Of a stretch of 6,870 nt of DNA, positions 1 through 6,782 are shown piece by piece (positions within the stretch are counted from its first letter, which is position 1; each line of letters opens with the position of its first letter). The position numbers and the translations under genes were made by a program. The stretch lies in contig JBKDNL010000001.1 in NCBI GenBank assembly GCA_046343415.1, forward strand, positions 1 through 6,870. Reading direction: 5' to 3'. The DNA is from JALHMQ01 sp020248785 (GTDB lineage Bacteria; Pseudomonadota; Gammaproteobacteria; Burkholderiales; Burkholderiaceae_F). Below the pieces are notes generated by a model that saw nothing but the letters and a program-made list of their open reading frames with translations, was not told the DNA's origin and did no database searches.

Positions 1-183
1 CTGTCGGACCGCCCCGGACTGGCGCCGGCCACGCTGCGGCGGCCGGTCGATGCGCCCGGGCGTTCGGCCGGGCCGGTGCGTGCCGGCGGCACCGCGCCGC
101 GGGGGCGTGGCCGCGCGGCCGACCCGCCGCGCCGCGCGCCGCTGGCCACGCTGACAAAAGACAACGACGGAGGGCGCGCATGA
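1..183 (+). CDS. C-terminal tail of an unidentified upstream gene (partial)
   Basis: The frame beginning at base 1 is open to a TGA at 181-183. It would encode the last 60 residues of a protein whose start lies outside the window. The tail is rich in Pro, Arg, Ala and Gly and has no recognisable domain or motif. Its stop overlaps the next start codon as ATGA, the same junction seen at the two following gene boundaries, and this is the main reason to believe the frame is real. Third codon positions are strongly GC, but in DNA this GC-rich that is weak evidence: the next gene's frame is also open back to base 1, and a third frame is open until 154. The function is unknown. Confidence 0.45.
   Translation: MSDRPGLAPATLRRPVDAPGRSAGPVRAGGTAPRGRGRAADPPRRAPLATLTKDNDGGRA
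169..173 (+). promoter_or_regulatory. Ribosome binding site (GGAGG) fixing the AAA+ protease start
   Basis: GGAGG lies six bases before the ATG at 180. The frame is open upstream to the window edge, so this site and the ATGA overlap are what fix the start at 180. Confidence 0.7.
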
Positions 184-3089
184 CGATCGACCCCAGTCCC
201 ACCGCCTTGCACGCGCGGGACGCGTTCCTGCCGTTCCTGGACGTGCTGCGCCGGGTGGTCCACCGGCGCGACGCTCGGGCCACGCACGTGACACGCGCCG
301 ATCTGCTGGCGGCGTTGCGTTTCGTCGCCGTGGGCGAGGACGCCGCCGCCCTCCTGCGGCCCGCGCTGGGCGGGCGGCTGCCGGCTCGGGCGGGGCTCCC
401 GGATCTGCAGAGTCTGCTGCGCATGCCGGTGCCGGAGCAACCGCTGAAATTCGCCGCCGACATCCACGATCTGATGATGAGTGTGTTCGCCACGGTTTCG
501 GCCGAGCAGTTGCGTCCGTACGATCCGTCCGGGGAGTCGCTGGCACAGGCGCGCACGCTGTTGCGCAAGCTGGAGCAGGCAGCCGTGCGGGTGCCGGGCC
601 AGCAGGCCGCCGGGCGCCAGGCCGCGCTCGAGCTGGCCATGCAACTGGCGCACCCGCGCAAGACGCCTGCCCGCCTGCTGTTGCACGGCCCGCACGGTGG
701 CGGCACCAATGCGATGGCGCTGCATCTGGCGCGCACGCTGAAGTCCGACTTCGGCTACAGCCTGTGCGAGATCGACTGCAGCCAGGCGCGTGACGACTAC
801 GAGGCCGGATTGTGGGACGGCATACCCGGCTTCTGGAAGGATGCACGGCCGGGCGTGGTCACCTGGCAGATGCACGCGCACCCGAGGTCGGTGGTGGTGT
901 TTCTCAACTTCGACCGCACGTTGCCGCGGGTCATGGAGTGTCTGCGCGGCGCGCTGGCCGACGGCGAGATGGTGGACAACTTCGGCTTCGGCGAGCGCTC
1001 CTCCTCCGACGACGGCCGACGCGGCACACGGGTGGACTGCAGTCGTTCGATCTTTCTGTTCACCGCCGCGGCTGGCGCGGAGTGGTACGACAACCCGGAC
1101 ATGGCGTGCGTGCTCGGTGCGCACGACGGCGATGCGGCCAACACGATGCGCGAGGCGATGCGCGGCGCGCGCCGCGAGGTCCGGGGGCACGCGACTCCGG
1201 TGTTCGACGAGCCGGTGCTGGCACAGATCGAGCCGCACCTGGTGATGCTGCGGCCGCAGACCTGGCCGACACTGCTCGACCAGGCCACCGCGCAACTGCG
1301 CACGGCACTGGACGACTGCCGGCAGCGCCTGGCACTGCCGGCGCTGGCCATGCCGGGCGACGACGCACGGCGGCTGGCCGCGGCGCATCTGCTCAGCCAG
1401 GGCGCGCAAGCCGGCCTGGCGGCCACCGAGGCCGTGGCGATTCACCGCAACCTGCTGGCACCGCTCGAAGCGGCGGCGTTGGCCGCCGGCGGTATCAGCC
1501 GCGGGTTGATGCTGCGGCTGGATGCCGCCGCCCGCGCCTATCTGGACGAGCTGCTCGCGGGTCTGGGCGAAGACCCGCTGCGCGCGCTGGGGCGCAAGCG
1601 GCAGGTGCTGCGCTTCGACCGCGATCTGCGCATCGCCGATTCGGCCTTGACGATCTGCAACTTGCGGCTGCACGCGGCGCAGCAGTTGGCCGACTACACC
1701 GGCAGCGTGCGGCTGGAGGCGCGGGTGCCGGACCTGACGCTGGATGCGGTGGCCGGGCACGACAAGGCCAAGACCTTTCTGCGCGAGATCATCGGCTACC
1801 TGCACGATCCGAAGGCGGTGCGCGCGCTGGGTATCGGCGTGCCGCGTGGTGCGCTGTTGACTGGGCCGCCGGGCACGGGCAAGACCATGCTGGCGCAGGC
1901 GTTTGCCGGCGAGGCCGGGCTGCCGTTCATCGCGGCGGCGGGCACCGACCTGCTCGCCCCTGAGCGTGTGGGTGCGCTGTACTCGATTGCCAAGCGCAAC
2001 GCGCCCTGCGTGGTGTTCATCGACGAGGTGGACGCGCTCGGCGCGCGCGGAACCTCGGCGGCGCACGATGCGGCGCTGAACAAATTGCTGGTGGAGATTC
2101 AGGGTTTCTCGTCGACGGCGCCGGTGTTTCACATCCTGGCCACCAACCGGCCGGGGGTGCTGGACGATGCGCTGACACGCGCGGGCCGGATCGACCGCCG
2201 CTTCTACATCGGGCCGCTGGATCGCGCCGGTCGCGTCAAGATGGTCGAGCGCATCCTGGCGCTGTGCGAACCGGCTGCGGGTGCCATTGAGCGCATGCTG
2301 GGGCAGACCTCCGGCATGACCGGCGCGGAACTGGAGCAGGTGCGCCGCGAGTGCGGCCTGCGGCTGTTGCGGCAGCGGCGCGAGCGCCTGGCGGTGGGCG
2401 AGGCCATCGAGGAGCTGAACCGCGTGAAGTATGGCGACCAGGCGCAGCGTCGGGCGGACAAGGTGTATCGCGAGCGGCTGGCGGTGCACGAGATCGGCCA
2501 CGCGCTGGTGCACCACCACCTGTCGCCCGAGGTGCAGATCGCACAGATTTCCATCGCGCCGCGCGAGGGCGGGACGGCGGGCTTCCTGGCCTTGAACTCG
2601 GACGACGAGGCCCCGGTGGATCAGACACCGAGCCGCATCAAGGCGGTGCTGGCAACGCTGCTGGCCGGCCGCGAGGCCGAGCGTGTGCGCTATGGCGACG
2701 ACGAAGGGCGCTCGGTGGGTGCCAGCACCGACCTGGCGCGTGCCACACGTCTGGCGTGGCAGGCGGTGGCGCACGCGGGTCTGGACTCGCAGTTCGGCAA
2801 CATGAGCCTGCTCGGCTTCAGCAATGCCGACGAACTGCCGCGCTTCCTGGCCGAGGAGGCGTGGCAGCGCGCGCGCGGGTGGGTGGAGGAGGCGGGGCAG
2901 CAGGCGCGTGCGCTGCTGCGCGAGCACGCGCAGGCGCTGGACGAACTGGTCGCTCTGTTGCTTGAACGCGAGGTGCTGGAAGGCGCCGAGTTCGAGCAGT
3001 GGATGCGGGAGCACGCGGCGCGCGGGCTGAAAGCCGGCGTGGTGGTTCAGGCGGCAGCGCCCGATGCGGGCTGCCGGAGGGTGGCATGA
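180..3089 (+). CDS. Double-AAA+ protein: degenerate ClpB-type module fused to FtsH-like AAA+/M41 zinc metalloprotease
   Basis: Predicted soluble ATP-dependent protease of 969 residues. Residues 1-150 are helical and unassigned, with at most a faint Clp-N-like feel. Residues about 165-300 align with the ClpA/ClpB second AAA module, but Walker A reads GPHGGGTN (170-177, Lys and Thr lost), the Walker B acids are replaced by L242-N243, and the sensor-1 Asn is A297. Residues about 355-440 resemble the small domain that follows it. Residues about 520-700 are an FtsH-type AAA+ with intact Walker A GPPGTGKT (562-569), Walker B VVFIDE (611-616), sensor-1 N656 and arginine fingers R670/R673. The M41 protease follows: HEIGH (770-774, catalytic E771), AGREAER (829-835) and third zinc ligand D851 in GASTD, then FtsH-like C-terminal helices to about 945. 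E. coli FtsH has 644 residues and two N-terminal membrane helices; none are visible here. Pore loop 1 is shortened (590-597). The stop overlaps the next start by ATGA. Domain calls are firm; the substrate is unknown. Confidence 0.93.
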   Translation: MTIDPSPTALHARDAFLPFLDVLRRVVHRRDARATHVTRADLLAALRFVAVGEDAAALLRPALGGRLPARAGLPDLQSLLRMPVPEQPLKFAADIHDLMMSVFATVSAEQLRPYDPSGESLAQARTLLRKLEQAAVRVPGQQAAGRQAALELAMQLAHPRKTPARLLLHGPHGGGTNAMALHLARTLKSDFGYSLCEIDCSQARDDYEAGLWDGIPGFWKDARPGVVTWQMHAHPRSVVVFLNFDRTLPRVMECLRGALADGEMVDNFGFGERSSSDDGRRGTRVDCSRSIFLFTAAAGAEWYDNPDMACVLGAHDGDAANTMREAMRGARREVRGHATPVFDEPVLAQIEPHLVMLRPQTWPTLLDQATAQLRTALDDCRQRLALPALAMPGDDARRLAAAHLLSQGAQAGLAATEAVAIHRNLLAPLEAAALAAGGISRGLMLRLDAAARAYLDELLAGLGEDPLRALGRKRQVLRFDRDLRIADSALTICNLRLHAAQQLADYTGSVRLEARVPDLTLDAVAGHDKAKTFLREIIGYLHDPKAVRALGIGVPRGALLTGPPGTGKTMLAQAFAGEAGLPFIAAAGTDLLAPERVGALYSIAKRNAPCVVFIDEVDALGARGTSAAHDAALNKLLVEIQGFSSTAPVFHILATNRPGVLDDALTRAGRIDRRFYIGPLDRAGRVKMVERILALCEPAAGAIERMLGQTSGMTGAELEQVRRECGLRLLRQRRERLAVGEAIEELNRVKYGDQAQRRADKVYRERLAVHEIGHALVHHHLSPEVQIAQISIAPREGGTAGFLALNSDDEAPVDQTPSRIKAVLATLLAGREAERVRYGDDEGRSVGASTDLARATRLAWQAVAHAGLDSQFGNMSLLGFSNADELPRFLAEEAWQRARGWVEEAGQQARALLREHAQALDELVALLLEREVLEGAEFEQWMREHAARGLKAGVVVQAAAPDAGCRRVA
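3076..3080 (+). promoter_or_regulatory. Ribosome binding site (GGAGG) fixing the serine protease start
   Basis: GGAGG lies five bases before the ATG at 3086, inside the end of the AAA+ gene. It favours 3086 over the in-frame upstream ATG at 2999, which would force an 91-base overlap and bury the signal peptide. Confidence 0.75.
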
Positions 3090-4516
3090 GGGCAATCACC
3101 ATGGCGGGGACAGACCTGCCGCGGCGCGCAGGACCGCGCGCGGGCGCGGCGAACCGCGCGGGCGCCAAAGGCTCGCGCTCAAGGCGGAAGTGGCGTCGGC
3201 TTGTCGCGGCTATGGCCAGTGGCGCCATGTGGCTGGCGGCAAGTGCTCTACCGGCGCTGGCCGCTGTCCCTGCGCCGGGCGGCATCGCGGCCGCCAACAC
3301 CACGCCCGCTGCCCTGTTCGCACGGGTGCGACCGGCGGTGATCGGAGTGCGCACGCTGCTCGACGACACTGGCGAGCTCGTGAGTTCGGGCAGCGGCTTC
3401 TTCGTAGACGCGCAGGGGCGTGCGGTGACCAACTATCACGTGGTGGCCGGTTATCTCAGCCGCCCCGACCGACATCGGCTGCAAGCGGTGCTGGCCGATG
3501 GCCGCACGCTGCCGCTGCGAGTTCTGAACTTCCAAGTCGTCGATGACCTGGCCATCGTGCAGGTGGACGCCAGGTCCAACGCGCATCTGCGCCTGCCCAG
3601 CGAAGAGCGGCGGCTGGAGGTCGGCACGCGCGTACATGCCTTCGGAGACCCGCAGCGGCTCGGCGTGACGGTGACCAGCGGCCACTTCAGCAGCATGGTG
3701 CGGGCCATCGGGCTGGAACGTATCCACTTCACCGGCGTGCTCAACGACGGCATGAGCGGCGGCCCGGCCGTTGACGCACGCGGCGAGATGGTCGGCATCA
3801 ACGCGGCGCGAATGGGTTCAACCGAGCAGATTTCGTTTCTGGTGCCGGCGCACCGCGCCGCTGCGCTATATGGCGCCGTGGTGCGCGGTGCTTTGGTGGC
3901 GCCGGAGGCCGTGGGCGAGACGACGCGCGGCCATCTGGTGGCGTTCCAGCGCGAGGTGCTGGACGAAGCGATGCGGGCGCCCTGGTCCACGCAGCCGCGC
4001 GGCCCGTACCAAGCGCCGGCATTCCTGACCGACCGGCTGCAATGCGAGAGCTCGCGCGGCAACGAAACGACGGCGGCCGGTGCGCCGGTGCCGCTGCAGC
4101 GCCAGGTTTATCGGTGCGGCACGTTACGGTGGATTGAGCTGGACGACAGCTTCACGGCGGGAGGACTCGCCTACAAGCAGACGTACCTGAAGCGGCAGAC
4201 GCTGAATCGCGTTCAGTTCAATCACGCGGTGCAGGGCGCCGTCACCGAAGGCCTGTTGGCGCGGCCGGGCCGCCGGATGGCCGGGCAGGTATGCAGCGAC
4301 CGCAGGACGCTGGCCGGGCCCGAGGCGGCACTGCCGGTGCGCCTGCTGTGGTGCGCGCAGGCCTATCGGGAGTTTGCGGGGCTGTACGACGTGCAAATCG
4401 GCGTGGCCACGCGCGACCGCGCCGACGAGGCGCTCGTGGTGCGGATGACCGTGGAAGGGGTGAGCTGGGATACGGCCACTGCGTACACCAAGAGGCTGCT
4501 GGAGACGATTCGATGA
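3086..4516 (+). CDS. Exported trypsin-like serine protease (S1C/HtrA-like) with a novel four-Cys C-terminal domain
   Basis: Predicted 476-residue periplasmic serine endopeptidase. Start at 3086 is chosen for its GGAGG site and ATGA overlap with the AAA+ gene; M6 (3101) is a possible alternative. A long Arg-rich N-region (residues 1-38) precedes a hydrophobic stretch (39-59) ending in ALPALA, a likely signal-peptidase I site near residue 59-60. SRRKW at 32-36 gives a weak Tat-like look. The protease domain runs from about 75 to 265: GSGFFVD (102-108), TNYHVV with H118, DDLAIV with D154, and GMSGGP with S224. The full catalytic triad is present in HtrA order. Unlike DegP or DegS there is no PDZ domain. 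Residues about 280-476 form a domain I do not recognise, with four Cys (320, 344, 403, 423) that could make two disulfides in the periplasm. It lies between the AAA+ protease and FHA genes and is translationally coupled to both. The substrate is unknown. Confidence 0.92.
   Translation: MRAITMAGTDLPRRAGPRAGAANRAGAKGSRSRRKWRRLVAAMASGAMWLAASALPALAAVPAPGGIAAANTTPAALFARVRPAVIGVRTLLDDTGELVSSGSGFFVDAQGRAVTNYHVVAGYLSRPDRHRLQAVLADGRTLPLRVLNFQVVDDLAIVQVDARSNAHLRLPSEERRLEVGTRVHAFGDPQRLGVTVTSGHFSSMVRAIGLERIHFTGVLNDGMSGGPAVDARGEMVGINAARMGSTEQISFLVPAHRAAALYGAVVRGALVAPEAVGETTRGHLVAFQREVLDEAMRAPWSTQPRGPYQAPAFLTDRLQCESSRGNETTAAGAPVPLQRQVYRCGTLRWIELDDSFTAGGLAYKQTYLKRQTLNRVQFNHAVQGAVTEGLLARPGRRMAGQVCSDRRTLAGPEAALPVRLLWCAQAYREFAGLYDVQIGVATRDRADEALVVRMTVEGVSWDTATAYTKRLLETIR
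4501..4505 (+). promoter_or_regulatory. Ribosome binding site (GGAGA) for the FHA gene
   Basis: GGAGA lies seven bases before the ATG at 4513 and supports the start that overlaps the protease stop. A second purine-rich site (AGAAGGGG, about 4523-4530) precedes an in-frame ATG at 4537, so a start eight codons later cannot be excluded. Confidence 0.5.
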
Positions 4517-5586
4517 ACGCGGCAGAAGGGGTAGTCATGCAAGGCGGGGGGCTGATGGAAGGCGGTGCGGTGATGTTGCGGGACGAGCCTGCTCGCACGC
4601 ACGCTCCGGTGTGGATCGACCTGCTGCGCGACGACGGGCAACCGGCGATGCGCCAGCGCTTCGCGCATCTGCCGCTGGTGGTCGGGCGTGGCGATGACTG
4701 CGATCTCGTGCTCTGCGACTCGCAAGTGGCGGCGCGGCACTTTCTGCTGTCGCGGGTCGAAGGCGGGCGGCTGCGCGTCGAGCCGCTGGCCGGAGCGCGG
4801 ATCGGCGTGGCCGGTGGCCCTCTGTCCTGCGCTGCGCAGGTCTTCGACGCGGCGGGGCTGCTGCACATTGGAACCACGCGTCTGCGTGTGAGTTGCAAAC
4901 CCATCGACTCCTCGGCTTACAACTCGGCGCCGATGACACCGGCCACGGCGACCAAGGCGCATGGCGCAGGCGCGGGCACGATCGCGCTTGGTGTATTGAT
5001 GGCGATGGCAGGCGGCGCGGCCCTCGCGTTGCCGGACATGTTGCGCAGCACCGACGAGCCGTCGTTCAAGCCCGTGGCTTACGCCGCCTTCACCTGGGTG
5101 ATCTTGCTGGCGCTGTGGGCGGCGAGCTGGATGGGTGCCTCCAAGCTCAGCGGGGGCACGAGCCAATGGCCCCGGCATGTGCCAATCACGGGAGCGACCT
5201 TTGTCGTGCTCGCCGCCGCCGCGTTGCTGGTGCCTTACGGCGCGGCCGCGCTCGGGCTGCCGAAGACCACGCTGTCGGCGACGACCGTCACGCTCGCCTG
5301 GCTGGCGTGCGCGACGGCGCTGCACCTGCGCGCCCTGCCCCTGACGGGAAGGCGGCTCGCGGCAGCCGTCGTGGCCGTGCTGGGCACCTGGCTTGGGATC
5401 GCGGCCCTGCGCTGGAGCGACGTGGATGGTCTGCCGACACCGCCCATCGCCGAAGTGCTGCCCGTGGGCATGCTGTCAGAGCGTGCCGAGCGACCGGACG
5501 AGGCGATGAGCGCGATCGACGCACTGCGAGAGTCGGCCGACCATGTGCGCGCAATCCCACTACCGGGGGCGAGCGGGTCGCGGTGA
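4513..5586 (+). CDS. FHA-domain protein with about five C-terminal membrane segments
   Basis: Predicted 357-residue inner-membrane protein with a cytosolic forkhead-associated domain, a fold that usually binds phosphothreonine peptides. The FHA core spans about 33-128: LVVGRGDDCDLVL (55-67) carries the conserved Gly-Arg (58-59), and VAARHF (72-77) keeps the His. The usual Ser of the S-x-x-H motif is Ala73, and no Asn-Gly motif is evident near 94-102, so phosphopeptide binding may be weak or altered. Hydrophobic segments lie at about 155-175, 188-209, 223-247, 253-272 and 281-299. Lys/Arg content of the loops, especially RALPLTGRRL (273-282), fits the N-terminus inside and the 58-residue tail (300-357) in the periplasm, where the upstream protease would act. 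The start at 4513 is chosen for its ATGA overlap. The FHA call is good; a role as sensor or scaffold is inferred from gene order. Confidence 0.86.
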   Translation: MNAAEGVVMQGGGLMEGGAVMLRDEPARTHAPVWIDLLRDDGQPAMRQRFAHLPLVVGRGDDCDLVLCDSQVAARHFLLSRVEGGRLRVEPLAGARIGVAGGPLSCAAQVFDAAGLLHIGTTRLRVSCKPIDSSAYNSAPMTPATATKAHGAGAGTIALGVLMAMAGGAALALPDMLRSTDEPSFKPVAYAAFTWVILLALWAASWMGASKLSGGTSQWPRHVPITGATFVVLAAAALLVPYGAAALGLPKTTLSATTVTLAWLACATALHLRALPLTGRRLAAAVVAVLGTWLGIAALRWSDVDGLPTPPIAEVLPVGMLSERAERPDEAMSAIDALRESADHVRAIPLPGASGSR

Positions 5587-6072
5587 TGGCGAAGCTGATA
5601 GAACACACTGGCAACGCGCGCACCGAGGCATCGCTGGCGGCTTACTACGCCGTGTTCACCGAGACGCTCCGAGCCGGCATCGGGGCCGCCTCGATGGATA
5701 TGTCGCTGCCCTACGTCAGCGGCACGCGAGCCGCGGTGCCACCAGGGGCGGAGGACAAGATCGCGTTCGATCGCTTTCACATCACGCAGCACGTGCACGG
5801 CGCGCTCGCATCGGGTGCGGCGCCAGGAGAACAAGGCCCTGCTGGCACTGGGCGACACGCGCCTGGTACGCAGCCGGTTCCTGTGGCTGCGCGGGGCACA
5901 GGCATTGAGCGAGGTGGCTCAGGAACGCTTCATCCCGTTGATGGACTCAAGCCTGAAGACGGCGCGCGCTTGGGCTATGAAGGAGAGCCTGCGCACCTGG
6001 TGGAGCTATCGAAGCCGCAGTCAGGCCGAACAGTTCTGGAAGCGTTGGTACTACTGGGCCACACACAGCCGG
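5586..6072 (+). pseudogene. ISL3-family transposase remnant, truncated at both ends and frameshifted
   Basis: Residues typical of the ISL3 transposase core appear in two frames. From about 5610 the first frame reads RTEASLAAYYAVF, then SMDMSLPYVSGTR and EDKIAFDRFHITQHV. From about 5815 the next frame continues with RRQENKALLALGDTRL, LKTARAWAMKESLRTWW and AEQFWKRWYYWATHSR, ending at 6072. Removing one G from the GGG at 5813-5815 joins them as HGALASVRRQENK, so a single-base insertion explains the shift. Roughly the central third of a family protein remains. The N-terminal zinc-finger/HTH part and the C-terminal part are absent, and no terminal inverted repeats were found. An ATG at 5586 overlaps the FHA stop (TGATG), so a 168-residue chimera ending at 6092 could be translated, with its last 90 or so residues out of frame. 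It cannot be an active transposase. Confidence 0.85.
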
Positions 6073-6207
6073 CAGGGATCAAACCTCGTTGAAACAAACT
6101 CCGCCTTGACACACGCCGGCAGCTTGGCCACGCTTCAATGAAGGCCCAACGGCAACGTCTGCAAGACACAACTTGACTCTGCTTAACTTTTTTGCAGGAC
6201 TGCCGTG

Positions 6208-6741
6208 ATGCATAGACTAATTCGCCGGTTACCCAACCCTCGCCTCTGCTTTCTCGCATCCTTGGGAATTGCATCTTGCCTCACACTCCTGTCAGCCTGC
6301 GGCGGGGGTGAGGGGGGCGGGACTCCCAGCAGCGGGCCGGCGCCGGCCGCCGTCACATTGAGCGCTCCGGAACCCTTGTTCGTTGCCGCCACCAGCCCGA
6401 GCGCTGTGAGCTTGGCATGGACGCCGGCAGCGGCGAGTGACCCGAATGCAAGAGTTACCTAGCAAGTGCACGCCGCATCGACGGCAGACTTCCAACCGAA
6501 TTCAGCCTCAGTTCGAGCGACGGTAACCAGCGGCACGGAAACCACCGTCGACGGACTCTCTCCCGCCTCGACCCTGTACTTCAAGGTCGTCGCGGTTGCA
6601 GACGGTGCCACTCCAGTTTCGTCCACCAAGTCCTTGCGCGCGACGATGCCAGCTACGGCACTCAGGCTAAAGCAAGGCGTTGTTGTGCGGCGTGACTCGG
6701 ACCTTGGCCTAGCCCGAACTTTGACCGCCACCCGAACGTAA
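6208..6741 (+). pseudogene. FN3-domain lipoprotein gene interrupted by an in-frame TAG
   Basis: An ATG at 6208, directly preceded by an in-frame GTG at 6205, follows AGGA (6196-6199) at eight bases. It starts a lipoprotein signal peptide with hydrophobic residues 13-28 and lipobox LSAC (Cys31). A Gly-rich linker (32-39) suits an outer-membrane surface lipoprotein. From about residue 54 a fibronectin type III-like domain begins (SPSAVSLAWTPA) but is cut by TAG at 6460-6462 after NARVT. The same frame resumes at once with QVHAASTADFQP, then TTVDGLSPASTLYFKVVAVA, and runs to TAA at 6739-6741. FN3 repeats often carry Tyr at the position of the stop (VTYxV), so a Tyr codon changed to TAG is the simplest reading. 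The full frame is 177 codons; the intact ancestor may have been longer, since a probable transposase end follows within 45 bases. A truncated 84-residue lipoprotein could still be made. Confidence 0.72.
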
Positions 6742-6750
6742 CTCCTCGTC

Positions 6751-6774
6751 CGCATTGATCTTTTCCGATCAGCG
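6751..6774. other. Imperfect hairpin between the broken lipoprotein gene and the minus-strand transposase tail
   Basis: TGATC (6756-6760) and GATCA (6767-6771) pair across a six-base loop. CGC (6751-6753) and GCG (6772-6774) extend the stem past a two-base bulge. Neither strand has a T-run after the stem, so a standard intrinsic terminator is unlikely. It may be part of an insertion-sequence end. Confidence 0.3.
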
Positions 6775-6782
6775 GGGTGGGG

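Noticed and set aside
109..120. Twelve-base palindrome GGCCGCGCGGCC
   Set aside because: It consists only of G and C in an extremely GC-rich stretch, inside an open frame, with no second copy noticed. Chance is sufficient.
812..1963. Plus-strand 383-codon open frame inside the AAA+ gene
   Set aside because: The translation is Arg/Gly/Ala-rich and motif-free, and it overlaps a gene with clear AAA motifs in another frame.
2877..2897. G-rich run resembling a G-quadruplex on the coding strand
   Set aside because: Only three tracts of three or more G are clear, and the codons encode a normal FtsH-like helix, so no regulatory role is supported.
2999..3085. ATG at 2999 as the serine protease start
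   Set aside because: It would overlap the AAA+ gene by 91 bases and add 29 residues before an already long signal-peptide N-region. The ATG at 3086 has a GGAGG and an ATGA overlap.
180..4516. Part of the transmissible locus of stress tolerance (FtsH and DegP homologues together)
   Set aside because: That locus carries a membrane FtsH, sHsp20, ClpK/ClpG and other genes. Here the FtsH-like protein is a soluble fusion, the protease lacks PDZ domains, and an FHA protein follows.
4363..5325. Long minus-strand open frame (320 codons) opposite the protease and FHA genes
   Set aside because: Its translation is dominated by Arg, Pro, His and Gln with no domain, and it lies antisense to two well-supported genes. 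Such shadows are expected in GC-rich DNA.
6106..6134. TTGACA at 6106-6111 as the -35 box of a lipoprotein promoter
   Set aside because: The -35 match is perfect, but spacings of 16-19 bases give no credible -10 hexamer (CACGCT at 17). The TTGACT at 6173-6178 also lacks one.
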